Of a DNA stretch of 64,000 nucleotides, positions 32,846 to 43,329 are shown in pieces. Positions within the stretch are counted from its first letter, which is position 1, and each line of letters opens with the position of its first letter. The stretch covers positions 438,501 through 502,500 of the forward strand of contig CAHIKZ030000248.1 in assembly GCA_903632075.3 (NCBI GenBank). Reading direction: 5' to 3'. Both the position numbers and the translations under genes were made by a program. The notes below the pieces were generated by a model. That model was not told where the DNA came from, did not search any database, and saw nothing but the letters and a program-made list of their open reading frames with translations. This DNA comes from Acanthosepion pharaonis (Eukaryota > Mollusca > Cephalopoda > Sepiida > Sepiidae).

Positions 32846-32846
<1 letters not shown>
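32236..32846. other. Unannotated; AG-rich patch
   Basis: 32455-32580 is rich in GAAGAA and AAAGAAAAG. No gene was found. Confidence 0.35.
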
Positions 32847-32908
<62 letters not shown>

Positions 32909-32912
32909 TACA
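32847..32912. repeat. (TA)n(CA)n microsatellite
   Basis: 54 bp of TA repeat followed by CACACACATACA. The LINE-J insertion begins directly after it, and its A tail runs into (TA)n on the other side. Confidence 0.9.
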
Positions 32913-33475
32913 CCTTCAACAATCCCTTGCATGGAATATTGCTGCCACATATGGTCTGGCGCCCCTTCTGTTTGCCTCGGGGTTCTTGATAGGCTCCAGA
33001 AGCGGATATGCAATATGGTTGGCCCTGCCCTGGCGTCTCGTCTACAGTCACTTTCTCACAGATGCACCGTCGCCTCCCTCTGTCTGTTCTACAAATACTT
33101 TCATGGAAATTACTCCGAGGAGCTGCATTCACTGGTTCCCAGACTTCATGAGTTCAAGCGCCCTACGAGGCTGGCATCCCGCTCTCACCCCTTCACTGTC
33201 GAAACTCCTAAATGTAGCCGTCTCTTCTACTCTAATAGCTTCATGTCTCGCACCTCTCGCCTGTGGAACTCTCTTCCCTTCTCCTGTTTCCCTGTGAGTT
33301 ATAATCTCCAGCTATTCAAGTGTAATGTCAATCGACATCTCCAGTTGCCTTAATCTATCTACTACCCTCATCCTTTCTTCTATCACTCCTATCTGATCTT
33401 CCTATTTTCTGTAACCCCTTGCGTCCTAGTGGCTTCCTGCCTTGCTTGGGGTGAAATGCTTAAAAAAAAAAAAAA
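32908..33475 (+). mobile_element. LINE-J 3' end, best-preserved copy
   Basis: One frame stays open to the stop at 33351-33353. It encodes TPSTIPCMEYCCHIWSGAPS (end of RT), VLDRLQKRICNMVG, LFYKYFHGNYSEELHSLVPR, RSHPFTVETPKCSRLFYSNS and SRLWNSLPFSCFP, ending FKCNVNRHLQLP. This is the RT-end and post-RT domain of a jockey/CR1-like LINE; about 150 codons remain. The 3' UTR ends GGGGTGAAATGCTTAAAAAA. The copy is strongly 5'-truncated, as is usual for target-primed integration. It is GC-richer than its surroundings and has few mutations, so it is fairly recent. It sits inside a TA/CA microsatellite. Confidence 0.85.
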
Positions 33476-33494
33476 TATATATATATTGTTGATG

Positions 33495-33630
33495 TTGCAT
33501 GTTCATAAACAGAAATTTGAACGTGGCTCACCAGAGACTTCTTTGTGGCTGAATGCTTAACAGCTTGTCAGATCAAACGATGGCTCCCATTAAGGGTTAC
33601 AGGTTCAATTTCTGTCAGAGAAGCATATAT
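33495..33630 (+). mobile_element. SINE-C copy
   Basis: GTTCATAAACAGAAATTTGA, TTGTGGCTGAATGCTTAACA (A-box-like) and TTACAGGTTCAATTTCTGTC (B-box-like). It directly follows the LINE-J A tail and the short (TA)n. Confidence 0.65.
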
Positions 33631-33639
33631 TTTCTATTA

Positions 33640-33845
33640 AATTTCTCAAACATTCAGACCAGTAAATGTAATTAATACTGCTTAATTAAAAAAACAACAA
33701 AAAAACAGTATTTACTTAAATGAATTATATCTATAATTATAATGTACAAATGGAAAATATATTAAAATAATTGTCAGACTTAATCCATTTCATAATATAG
33801 ATATATAAAATAAAGATCAAATGCAGATCAAATATGGATCGGAAT
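33640..33845. other. No feature recognised
   Basis: AT-rich non-coding sequence. Confidence 0.3.
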
Positions 33846-33847
33846 CT

Positions 33848-34105
33848 GACAGCATGATAAAATAAAGAACAAATAAGAAATGTATATCAATTTAACATGT
33901 TTCACTTTTATTAAAGCTTCATCAGAGAATGAGATATAGAGAAAAAGAAGAAATTGTGTGCTTGATACATATATATGTGTGTGTGTGTGTGATAAGCTAA
34001 AGAACAAATAGGAAATGTTTATCAATCTAACATGTTTCACTTTTATTAAAGCTTCATCAGAGAATAAGATATCGAGAAAAAGAAGAAATTTTTTGGTTGA
34101 TACAT

Positions 34106-34144
<39 letters not shown>

Positions 34145-34222
34145 ATAAGATAAAGAACAAATAGGAAATGTTTATCAATCTAACATGTTTCACTTTTATT
34201 AAAGCTTTGTCAGAGATGGAGA
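33848..34222 (-). repeat. Repeat HHc tandem array with hammerhead-like cores
   Basis: Three units spaced about 134 and 153 bp. Each has AAAGAACAAATAGGAAATG, ATCAATCTAACATGTTTCAC, CTTTTATTAAAGCTTCATCA, then ATACATATATATGTGTGTG. On the minus strand each unit holds CTGATGA, A, GCTTT-AATA-AAAGT, GAAACATGTT at about 33886-33930, 34021-34066 and 34174-34220. The third has CTGACAA and is damaged. Tandem arrangement matches the dimeric context in which short-stem-III hammerheads work. Confidence 0.7.
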
Positions 34223-34224
34223 GA

Positions 34225-34330
34225 AATTTGTCTGTTTTCTCTCAATCGCTGATGAAGCTTTAATAAAAGTGAAACATGTTAGATTGATATACATTTCTTA
34301 TTTGTTCTTTATTTTATCACACATACACAC
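34225..34330 (+). repeat. Repeat HHc, inverted copy
   Basis: An oppositely oriented HHc unit next to the tandem array. Its core (34242-34287) is the best drawn in the window: stem I TCAATC/GATTGA (6 bp, one G-A mismatch next to the core), CTGATGA, A, stem II GCTTT-AATA-AAAGT, GAAA, then ACATGT (self-complementary stem III) and U at the predicted cleavage position. Confidence 0.65.
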
Positions 34331-34640
34331 ACAAACATATATATATATGTATCATATTTGCTTAGTAAATTATTCAATGAGATGTCTTAATGAAAAAATG
34401 CTGCAAAAATATACACAATATATATATATGTATATATATTTTTTTTTTCAAAGACAAAATTGTTGTGTTCATCTGAAAGTTAAACTTTTAACTGTGAAGT
34501 GAAAACACTAAGGTTATCTACTGTGCAGTTTAACTTTCACAATGTAAACATCAGGGAAGTTAAGTTTGAAATGTCCATGACATTGTGTTAATGTCGAAAG
34601 AACAAATAAATGAATATGTATCAACATGGTAATTTTCTCA
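34331..34640. other. No feature recognised
   Basis: AT-rich non-coding sequence. Confidence 0.3.
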
Positions 34641-34641
34641 C

Positions 34642-35118
34642 TAGCTTCCCTCTGCCTTTTCTATAAATATTTTCATGTTAATTGTTCTGATGAGCTTTCC
34701 TCTTTGGTACCTAGACTTTATGAATTTAAGCCATAATATAGCTTCCCTCTGCCTTTTCTATAAATATTTTCATGCTAATTGTTCCGATGAGCTTTCCTCT
34801 TTGGTACCTAGACTTTACAAATTTAAATGCAACTAGATTGGCCACTAGGTCACATCGTTTGTTGAAATTGTAAGCATAAATTCTATGCTATCAGTTTTTT
34901 TCTCTCACCCTTCTTGCTTGTGGAACTATCAGTTTCTTGTGTTCCAGTCAACATTGATTTTCAAAAATGTAAATTGTTATTTGCTGTTTCCTTAAATTCT
35001 ATCCTTTTATTTTTCTCTCTCCTTAATAATGTTTTATTTTTCTCATATTCTTTCACACTCAGTAAACTCCTTGCCACTTAGTGGCTTTATTGCTTTGCTT
35101 GGGATGAAATGCTTAAAA
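34642..35118 (+). mobile_element. LINE-J 3' end with internal duplication
   Basis: The block CTTCCCTCTGCCTTTTCTAT...GGTACCTAGACTTTA occurs twice in tandem (about 34647-34733 and 34741-34826), encoding FYKYFHxNCSDELSSLVPRL twice. The copy then continues to GGGATGAAATGCTTAAAAAA, the LINE-J 3' end. Confidence 0.7.
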
Positions 35119-35149
35119 AAATTTTGATAGAAAATATTTGTACTGAAAA

Positions 35150-35592
35150 TTCATTAAAAACAAAGAAAAGAAATATTAATCCTCTTATATTGCAATAAAT
35201 GCTGGAAAATATCTTTATAAATGAAGAAGAGACTTGAGGCAACAGAGATGTGGTTCTACAGAAGGATACTGAGAATACCATGGATAGAACATGTAATTGA
35301 CAGTGAAGTTTTAAAGAAAATGGAAACAAAAAAAAAGAACAGTTATACATAAAATCAAAAGGAGACAGTTAAAACTACTGGGACAAATAATGGAGAAAGA
35401 AGGCTGGGAGAATTTGTTGCTCACAGGATCTATTGAAGGCAAGTTGGGTAAAGGAAAACAGAGTAATTTAGTTAACAAGCATGTGTATATTGATGCCAGA
35501 ACATGGACTGGAAGGGATAGTATGTCGACAAACATTGCTTAGAGCAAGAGAGGAGAGGAAGTCGTGAAGAACCATAATTTGCCATGGCACAT
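35150..35592 (+). mobile_element. LINE-R C-terminal fragment
   Basis: MKKRLEATEMWFYRRILRIP, then VLKKMETKKK, TVKTTGTNNGERRL and RAREERKS in shifting frames. Orientation is the same as most LINE-R copies. It directly follows LINE-J, as at 3.8-5.3 kb in reverse order. Confidence 0.7.
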
Positions 35593-35990
35593 AAAAAAGA
35601 GAAGATTTTGTTGATTTGTTGGCAACTACTAAAACCTTAAAACAAAGACATGAGAGTCTCCTAAGAGTCAGGGTTAGAGTTACTTTTATGAATGTTAAAA
35701 GTTGCTCTGTGTGTCATTTAACAACAGGGACAATTGTATTCAACAGTATACAAGATTCCCCATTTATTTTTAAAAAATGTCAATCAAGGGTAATGAAGAC
35801 CTATATACTACTCTGCACACTAATCTTTAATACTACAATTCACCCAATACAAGGCTTAAGAGCTATTTAATGTAGAGGGTTACTATTAAAATGATAATGA
35901 TGAATGGAGTATGTGATATGATGGAAAGAGGGGGTTGTAGGAAGTGAAGATTATGAGCAAAAGGAAAATAGGTATCAACTGAATCTTAAC
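35593..35990. other. No feature recognised
   Basis: Non-coding. The 84-codon plus frame at 35616-35870 has no recognisable family. Confidence 0.3.
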
Positions 35991-35999
35991 TTAGTGGTA

Positions 36000-36265
36000 G
36001 TGTTCAAGAAAACACCCATGTAGGAGTTTCACAATGCAGAAGTTATTTTGAAAAGCTGCTTGAGTGGAACTTTCTTCTTATCAAATGAATACAAGGGAAA
36101 TGAGACTGATTCGACTTCATGAAAGTAGCACAATGTATCCTAATTGTAAAGGTCTGAACTGGTAGAACTAAATAATGGCACTCATCCAAACATTTGCCAT
36201 GGAAATAGCAATAGAGTAGTGATAGGCTGGTGACTGTTGGAAAGCAGTTGTATAGTGGAGAATAA
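36000..36265 (-). mobile_element. LINE-K C-terminal fragment
   Basis: Minus text such as TTLLLFPWQMF and YFHEVESVSFPLYSFDKKKV parallels 5865-6145. It is more decayed than that copy. Confidence 0.45.
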
Positions 36266-36479
36266 GTTTTCCTCTCATGTTATTCCAGTGTTAAATCTTC
36301 TTTTTTAAAATGACCTACCAAAGTTTAATTTAAGGATTACTAACAGCTGCCTTAATGGATTCTCCTTAATCTTATCCACCATTTACTATCAGCTGCCTTA
36401 ATGGATTATCCTTAATCTTATCCACTGTTTAAAATCTCCTTAGTAATTTTAACAGCAGGAAAATTTAACCATGATATAA

Positions 36480-36735
36480 TATCATATACTGAATTATTGC
36501 ACAGAATCAATCATGCCCTAGACATGAGCACTGAAGTGAGAAGTCTTCCATTGTAAATTAAATAAAGGGTTCAGTTTCAAATTCCTTGTAAATTACCCAG
36601 GTCAATATGCACCTGAGGAAGATCTGAGAGCACAATGGCTGAAACATTGTGATAACAACAAAGATAAGGACAATAGTCCACATGTAAATAGTGTAAATAA
36701 TGATAATTTTCATCCCAGAAATTCAGAGAGAAATT
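36480..36735 (+). mobile_element. SINE-HH copy
   Basis: TAAAGGGTTCAGTTTCAAAT, ATTACCCAGGTCAATATGCA, then core CACCTGAGGA...GCTGAAACATTGTGATAA at 36610-36653, then AAAGATAAGGACAATAGTCC and GTAAATAGTGTAAATAATGA, ending CCAGAAATTCAGAG. In this copy the hairpin stem is disrupted (GATCT against TGGCT). Confidence 0.7.
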
Positions 36736-37298
36736 CATTTGAAGGTGCTAGACTCTATTTATATTAAGTCCTGCCAACCATCTCACTTTAAGCAGGAGGA
36801 GTGGTTGTTAGCATTAAATGTAATTAACTCTTAACCGTTATATATTTATCATATAACAATTGTTTTTTGTTTTATGGACACTGTGCACATTTCTCCTCCT
36901 CTGTTGAGCTCCAATGAAAGAAGACACCAATAAATCAGTAAAGCTGCTTTTTGTTGTGTTTTGTATTTTGATATTACCACTTTATGGTAATGCAATTTTT
37001 CTGTTATCTTTCACTTTTGTTATTTTTTCTTCTTGTTTCAACATAATTGAAGAAACCAGTTTTAAAAAATCTTTTATTTAAAACATATTTTTATTGCTGC
37101 TTATTTATCACAGTCTGAAAAAAAATTGTGATATTTTAAGTTTTCTCAATCAAGAAAAAGTGAAAATACAAGTAACATTTTTTAATATTATAATTCTGAC
37201 ATTAGATTATAAAAGCCATTATTTCAAGATGTCCAAATTAGATAAAATATTCAATGCATTCCATATTTCAATTCACCTTCTGCCTATTTCTGAGCTGT
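36736..37298. other. No feature recognised
   Basis: AT-rich non-coding sequence. Confidence 0.35.
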
Positions 37299-37299
37299 G

Positions 37300-37572
37300 C
37301 TATTGTAACTATTTACATTGGTTGTCCACATCTTTATTGTATATTTCATGATGTTTCAGCCATTGCATGCTGTGGCCTTCTTCAGCTGATATATTTTGGA
37401 ATTTTGTACTGAACCCTTTATTTAGTTCACAGGAGTAGATTGTTCTAGTTCCATGTGCCATGCATTTTCTGAATATCTCAATTTCAGTTAATTCACTTTT
37501 TGTAACTCAACTCTCCAAGTTTTGGTTCATATCTGCTATGGCCAGGTATTGAACTCACAACTCTTTGGATCA
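37300..37572 (-). mobile_element. SINE-HH copy
   Basis: On the minus strand: B-box-like GAGTTCAATACCTGG, ATGGCACATGGAACTAGAAC, AGGGTTCAGTACAAAATTCC, then CTGAAGA, A, hairpin GGCCA...TGGCT, GAAACATCATG at about 37338-37387. The stem II bases differ from other copies but still pair. The tail ends near CCAATGTAAATAG. Confidence 0.75.
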
Positions 37573-37790
37573 AGTCACCATGAGTGTCAAATATCCTAAA
37601 TTCTCTTTCTTCATTATATTCACTAGAAATTTCAACTCCCTCTTTCTGATATTCAGTGTCCTTTTATTTTCCATTTTCTCAAAAACGTTGCTGTTGCTCA
37701 CATGTTCAGTCCTTGGTATTCTCAGCATCCTTCTGTAGAACGACATTGCCACGGCCTCAAGTCTCTTCTTCATTTCTGAGGACATTGATC
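37573..37790 (-). mobile_element. LINE-R C-terminal fragment
   Basis: A minus ORF (37570-37785) encoding MSSEMKKRLEAVAMSFYRRM, LRIPRTEHVSNSNVFEKMEN and LKFLVNIMKKENLGYL, the clearest short LINE-R C-terminus on this strand. SINE-HH sits directly next to it in the same orientation. Confidence 0.75.
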
Positions 37791-38030
37791 AGTATTAATT
37801 TTTGTCATTTGGTAAATTTGACCAAAAATGACAACTGCTGTTGATCAAGTAAATTCGTTTGATCTTTTTACATGTTTTTTTTCTTTATAAGCAATTTTAC
37901 TCAAATTTAACTTAACTCTTAAGCAACTCCACCTGCCGACAATCAATGTAGGTTAAGCATCCAAAAAAAAAAAAAAAAAAATTAGATAAAAGGAATTAAT
38001 ATGTTATTTTATACCGTATAATTTAATAAG
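37791..38030. other. No feature recognised
   Basis: AT-rich; an A18 run near 37963. Confidence 0.3.
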
Positions 38031-38034
38031 CCTT

Positions 38035-38312
38035 TTACCAACTCTAATAGTTTATTTATATTAAAATGTCTTTATTGGACCATTAAAAAAATATAAAATG
38101 TATTTATTAGACCATTAAAAAGTATAAAATGTATTTATTAAACCATTAAAAAGTATAAAATGTATTTATTAGGCCATTAAAAAATATAAAATATATTTAT
38201 TAGATGATTAAAGGAATATAAAATATATTTATTGGACCATTAAAAAGTATAAAATGTATTTATTGGACCATTAAAAAGTATAAAATTTATTTATTTGACC
38301 ATGAAAAGAATA
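38035..38312 (+). repeat. 31-bp minisatellite
   Basis: About eight copies of a 31-bp unit such as AAAATGTATTTATTGGACCA followed by TTAAAAAGTAT. Copies are very similar, so expansion was recent. Confidence 0.9.
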
Positions 38313-38419
38313 AAAAATTTAAGCAACCATTTAAGTAATTTGTTATTACTATTTGTACTAATGCACACACCTTAACACTTGTGCACACACCATAAGTAAC
38401 TTGAGTATGGGTCAAAACC

Positions 38420-38850
38420 CTAAATTTTTTTTCTTTAATCACTATCACCCTATGCAAGGCAATACAGCCATTAGCACACAAGGGGTTACAGGGTGTGGAG
38501 GAATTAGGAACAGAAATATTAGTAATGAGGAGAAAGAGAAAAGAGCAATCAAGAGGACAGTAGGTAGTAATTAACGTTGCATTTAAATTTTTGCAGAATA
38601 AGTTGGAAAGCATGGAGCCAGAAGCGAGAAGTGCAGGATAAGAAACTGTTAGCAGAGAAGTTACAGCTACTGCTACGTAGCTCAACTGTAAATTGATGAG
38701 ATCTCAACATTAGGCTAATATTGCACTTAAATGCATTAAGTCTAGGTACCACAGCAAAGAGCTCATCCAAACAATTACCATGAAAAGTATTTATAAAACA
38801 CGGCACAGAGAGGCAACCTTACAGCAGCGGGCAAGTGACTGAAGCTTAAA
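38420..38850 (-). mobile_element. LINE-J 3' end
   Basis: Minus ORF 38549-38806 contains FINTFHGNCLDELFAVVPRL, RSHQFTVELRSSSCNFSANS and SRFWLHAFQ, the LINE-J post-RT pattern. The 3' UTR with GGTGATAGTG and CTTGCATAGGG reads toward 38420. A 25-bp deletion removes the usual WNSLP segment. Confidence 0.7.
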
Positions 38851-38859
38851 AATTAAAAT

Positions 38860-39355
38860 ATTGCTTTAAAAAAAAAAAAATTGTGTCGTTTATTAATATT
38901 CATTTATCTGTGCTATAAAAATATTTCTTTAAAACACTATAAGACTTTCTAGGTGAACATCAGGTAACTTCTGTGCCTTATTATTTTTGGTTACCACATG
39001 TGCAGTAATCAAAGCTCATGCAAATATATGTAAACGTTTCTCTTCTGAATTTTTAATGGAAATCAATATTGTCCAGATAAAGTTTGAAATTCTTGCCACT
39101 TCTTAATTAAGATGAATGAAAATAAGTTATTACTAATAGAAAAACTGACAGACATGTGTAAAGACATAGAAAATTCTGTTTCTACTTGAGGTAGACACCA
39201 TATAGTAATTTCAGAGAGAAAAAAAAATGAAAAAAAAAAAAAATACAACACAAAAAAAAAAAAAAAATTCCAAACAAAAATATTTTTGATTACTTTAAAA
39301 GACTCTTCAGATTTAACAGAAATAAAAAAAAAACTAAAATTTCTAATATAAATAG
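38860..39355. other. No feature recognised
   Basis: AT-rich with A runs at 39229-39270. Confidence 0.35.
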
Positions 39356-39357
39356 AA

Positions 39358-39890
39358 TATGATTACATTCAGACTATTGTCCTCATCTTTGTTGTTGTTA
39401 TCATTAAGCCTCAACAATAGCCTACTGGATTAAAGCATTGGTTCATGAATTTGATAACTTTGATTTCTTCAAATACACTCTGACACTTATCAGTTCTGTT
39501 ACTTTTAATTTATCACTTTCGTAAGTGCTTGTTGTAGCAGAACTTTGTGAATGATAGAAAGGGACAAAGGGAAAAATGAAAGAGAGGACAATAAAAAGGA
39601 GAAGCAAAAACGAAACAAGGGGTCTTAGTAATTGAGAGTTCAATACCTGGGGCAGGAGGTGTGTACTTGGACTCAAATGAGACATAGTCAATAATAAATA
39701 GTAGAAAAATAATAGACAAGATACCCTAGACATGAGTAATGGAATGAGTACAATCTAAACCTGTATATTAAACAAAGGGTTCACTTCAGAATTCCCTTTA
39801 AGTTACCCAGATTTCTATATACCTAATAATGTCAAGGAAAAAATGAAACGTTGGATAACAATACAAAGTCAGAGAATGTAAATAATGATA
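39358..39890. mobile_element. SINE-HH inverted pair, diverged
   Basis: 39358-39412 is a minus tail (GATTACATTCAGACTATTGT, CCTCATCTTTGTTGTTGTTA). From 39413 a plus copy follows: CTACTGGATTAAAGCATTGG, GAGAGTTCAATACCTGGGG (B-box-like), AGGGTTCACTTCAGAATTCC, TTACCCAG, ATGAAACGTTGGATAACAA. An unrelated AT-rich stretch separates head and B box. The plus tail runs into the 72-bp tandem array. Confidence 0.55.
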
Positions 39891-40265
39891 ACTCTTTCAG
39901 AATGGCAGAATAACAACAAAGATGAGGATATTAGTCTGAATGTAAATAATGATAAATCATCATCCCAGAAATTCAAAGAGAATAACAACAAAGATGAGGA
40001 TATTAGTCTGAATGTAAATAATCATAACTCTTTAGCCCAGAACTTCTGGCAGAATAACAACAAAGATGAGGATATTAGTCTGAATGCAAATAATGATAAA
40101 TCCTCATCCCAGAAATTCAAAGAGAATAACAACAAAGATGAGGATATTAGTCTGAATGTAAATAATGATAACTCCCCACCCCAGAAATTCAAAGAGAATA
40201 AAAATAAAGATGAGGATATTAGTCTGAATGTAAATAATGATAACTCCTCATCCCAGAAATTGTAA
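39885..40265 (+). repeat. 72-bp tandem repeat from the SINE-HH tail, open frame
   Basis: Five units of 72 bp, each AATAACAACAAAGATGAGGA, TATTAGTCTGAATGTAAATA, ATGATAACTC, then CCCAGAAATTC. The unit equals the SINE-HH tail downstream of its core (compare 36655-36730). Because 72 is a multiple of three, one frame is open for 126 codons and encodes a 24-residue repeat NNNKDEDISLNVNN followed by DKSSSQKFKE. I take the ORF as a by-product of the array; expression is unknown. Confidence 0.85.
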
Positions 40266-42060
40266 ATAGAACAAATAAATAAAAACAAATTCATTATTAG
40301 ATTCCTTTATATTGTTGAATGCTTTTTAGCGCATTTTTTATTTTTATTTTTTGTAAATATAAAGACAACGCCATACCTAATGTTTTTACCCCGCTTATGG
40401 GAAACTGTAACCTTTGTTGCCCCTCTAAACAATATTTGAAAACCGGACAGTATCCACGAAAATAAAGAAAGATTAAAATTACACTCATTTATTTTTATTA
40501 CAGACAAAAAAAGCAACATGAACAAGCACAAGAATTTTAGAAAGTAATTACTCTGCCCTTTTTCTCTGAAAAAATCTTTAACTACAACATCAAAATCTAT
40601 TTAATGAAATGACAGGAGAAAGATAAAAAGCAAAAAAAAAAAAGATAGTACAACTAATTTTGCATGCTACTTTATTGGACTAATTCACCTAAGTGCCCCC
40701 CCCCACTCCACCATTAAACTTGCTACCTGGAACAGACTGCCTCTTCTGAATCCCTTTTAGGTTTGTCAATGTATAAAAAACTGCGTGTGTATATATTTAG
40801 GATCAGTTTGGATATCAATTTTTCTGTTTTTGAAAAGTCTATTTGACCATAGAATTTCTGTAATGATTTTGAAATTGATTGAGATGAAGGCAACAACAGG
40901 TTACCTTGCTAGTTCATTATAAACATATTCTGATGTTCAGCCATGCAGGTAGTTGTTAACCTTCCCTTCCATCAATTGGTAATACAGAAGGGAAGCCAAA
41001 ACTGTCAAAAAGAAAAAAAAAGAAGCTTTTCCCATCTCTCTCTCTCTCTCTCTCTCTGCTTCTCTTTATTATTCATCATTTGTTCAGCAGAAGGAGAGAA
41101 AAGGGAAGACATATTTAGCTTCCTCTAAAAACACCTACGTGAACATACAGATAAAATGCATACCAAGCAGGCAATTTTCTAGCCCATAATGAAGAATTGC
41201 TATGCTGTTGTTAGTGTTGAATAAAAATCCCTAAACCCAAGCTGTAGACGAATCTGTTTTCTCACCTTCCGAAATATCTGCAATGTGCCGTTCTATTTTC
41301 AAAGTCCAGACAAAAATGATAAATTGTTGAAATCCATTTTGTAATTGATCAATACCCAAAGGGAAAAAGCAACAGTTTCAGGAGACAAAACAATTATTTG
41401 ATTAAGAAATGAATTCTTAAAGTAAAACAAAAAAAAAATTAATCAATTTTTCCTTCAAATGTTTGGCAGCGTTTCTTAATATAATCAAACTTATATAATT
41501 CAGTCACTGTGTCTGTGTGTCTCTCAATTTCAACAACTGAATCCCAAATTGTTTGAACCCTTTGCTCTTGGATGTATAAGCTAACAGTGACTTGCTATTG
41601 CTTACTCTAAGTAAGGTAAGCATTCATGAGTAAAAGAATTCTCATCATCCTTTCTTTTTAGGCACCTTTGTTCCTTAGGAGAGATTAATGAACACATGCT
41701 GTAAAAAGATATAAAAATAAAATAGAAGGACACTATTTATAAACTATATAATCTATTTATAATATAGAACACATTGGGAGATTGATATTTAAATTTCTCT
41801 GCTTCCTGGGATAATGTTTTCATATTTCTATTCATAAAAACATTAAATACTATATAAATACAATAAACTACTAATATTAGTCCATTCTTATAAAAATAAA
41901 TGAAATTTTTAACCAAGATGCATTGAAGAAAAAGTTATTCAACAAAGCAGAGAAATTTATATATCATCTTCCATACTATTAACATAATAAAAAAAACATA
42001 AAACACCATGTGACTTGATTGGTTAGGTAGCCTGATCTCCTCTATTTATTAAAGAGCTAT
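40266..42060. other. Unannotated; (TC)n at 41036-41058
   Basis: No gene or dispersed repeat was recognised in this 1.8 kb. It is the longest stretch in the middle of the window without repeat matches and contains a C-rich AGTGCCCCCCCCCACTCC at about 40692. Confidence 0.4.
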
Positions 42061-42074
42061 TATTTTTCTGTCTA

Positions 42075-42165
42075 AATTTCATTTTTTAAACTATTATATT
42101 CAAACTATTGTGATAACAATAAGATGACAACAATAGTTTGAATATAAATAGTGTAAATAATATAG
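42075..42165. repeat. SINE-HH tail inverted pair
   Basis: ATTCAAACTATTGTGATAAC and, after a short centre, GACAACAATAGTTTGAATAT form an inverted repeat. The right side continues AAATAGTGTAAATAAT like the SINE-HH tail. It is the smallest of the inverted SINE-HH structures. Confidence 0.55.
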
Positions 42166-42390
42166 GTATTATATTATTATAGTTACAGAAGGCATTACTC
42201 AGTACCAATAAAAAACACATTTCATATTAACATAACAATAGAATATTTTATTTATAAATGAAAGAAATCAGATTGCTCAGATTGGTGGATTAAAAATATG
42301 TTTTGATACAAATATATTTTCCATCAAGTGATAGCTGCAGTAAAATTATTTTTAAAAAAAATTATGATGTGGGAGAATATGATATATAAA
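42166..42390. other. No feature recognised
   Basis: AT-rich non-coding sequence. Confidence 0.3.
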
Positions 42391-42395
42391 CTTTA

Positions 42396-42625
42396 TCATT
42401 TCATCTCAAGTAAGGCAATAAAGCCACTAAGCCACAAGGGGTAACTGAGTGTAAGAGAATATGAAAACAAGAAAACATTATTAAGGAGAGAGAAAATTAA
42501 GAGGATAGAAATAACAATTGAGATTACATTTAAATTTTTGAAGCTTAAAGTTGACTGGAAAGCAAAAAACCAGAAGAGAGTTCCCCAGGCGAGAAGTGCC
42601 TGAGAAGAAACTGTTATATCTAGCC
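42396..42625 (-). mobile_element. LINE-J 3'-end fragment
   Basis: Minus text LAWGTLFWFFAFQSTLSFKN and LNVISIVI parallels LWNSLxxSCFxxTLxFKxLNxxSIVI at 4.86-5.16 kb. The 3' UTR motif AGTTACCCCTTGTGGCTTAG follows on that strand. Confidence 0.65.
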
Positions 42626-42642
42626 ATTTCAATATATCAGAG

Positions 42643-42692
42643 TGTTTTGCCATTCATTTACCCATCATTATGGGTAAATGAATGGCAAAACA
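42643..42692. repeat. Perfect palindrome
   Basis: TGTTTTGCCATTCATTTACC (arm of 22 bp, 42643-42664) is exactly complementary to 42671-42692, with a 6-base loop TCATTA. It lies between LINE-J and the (TA)n(GA)n tract. Confidence 0.9.
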
Positions 42693-42709
42693 GAATTATA
42701 CAATTATAA

Positions 42710-42711
<2 letters not shown>

Positions 42712-42780
<69 letters not shown>
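42712..42780. repeat. (TA)n(GA)n microsatellite
   Basis: 35 bp of TA followed by about 33 bp of GA. Confidence 0.9.
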
Positions 42781-42784
<4 letters not shown>

Positions 42785-43325
42785 TATTGAGGTGGGTAAA
42801 TCAAATAACTAGATATTAGCAACTGTATATACATGTGTTAATGTGCATACACAGGTAAGCGAATAAATATTTATACAATTTAAGGTGTAAACAAAACAGT
42901 GCTTAATGTGGTTAGACAGAGCTAAGAAGTATATGTTAATAAATATGCATATACCTATGTTCTAAGTGCAAATTAAGTTTTGTTGTTCTACCAACTCATC
43001 AGGCCCAAATTATTAATTTTGATTTAAAAAAAAAATATACTGGGTTTCATGGGAGGAATGCTAAATTAAATGTAGATTCACAGCTCAAATTTAAAATAAG
43101 CTAAATATAATATTGAAATGTAAATAAATGAAATTGGGCATCGTTAGAGGGCTATTGTAAAAAAAACAAGAAGCAAACTTAAAGTTTAAATGAGGAACAC
43201 TGGGTAACTCATTAAGTAATAATAGATGTTAAAATGGTTAAAGGGGAGTAATCAATATGTAACCTAAAATATGGGAAGTGTGTGTGATATTTGGATAATA
43301 TATTTATCCAGCATTAAATTATTTT
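42781..43325. other. No feature recognised
   Basis: AT-rich non-coding sequence. Confidence 0.35.
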
Positions 43326-43329
43326 AAGA

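Noticed and set aside
32641..33132. 163-codon minus ORF spanning a (TA)n tract
   Set aside because: The (IY)n stretch is the microsatellite and the rest is antisense to LINE-J.
33848..34222. CRISPR-like array
   Set aside because: Repeat units of about 134-153 bp with no unique spacers of uniform size, in eukaryotic DNA.
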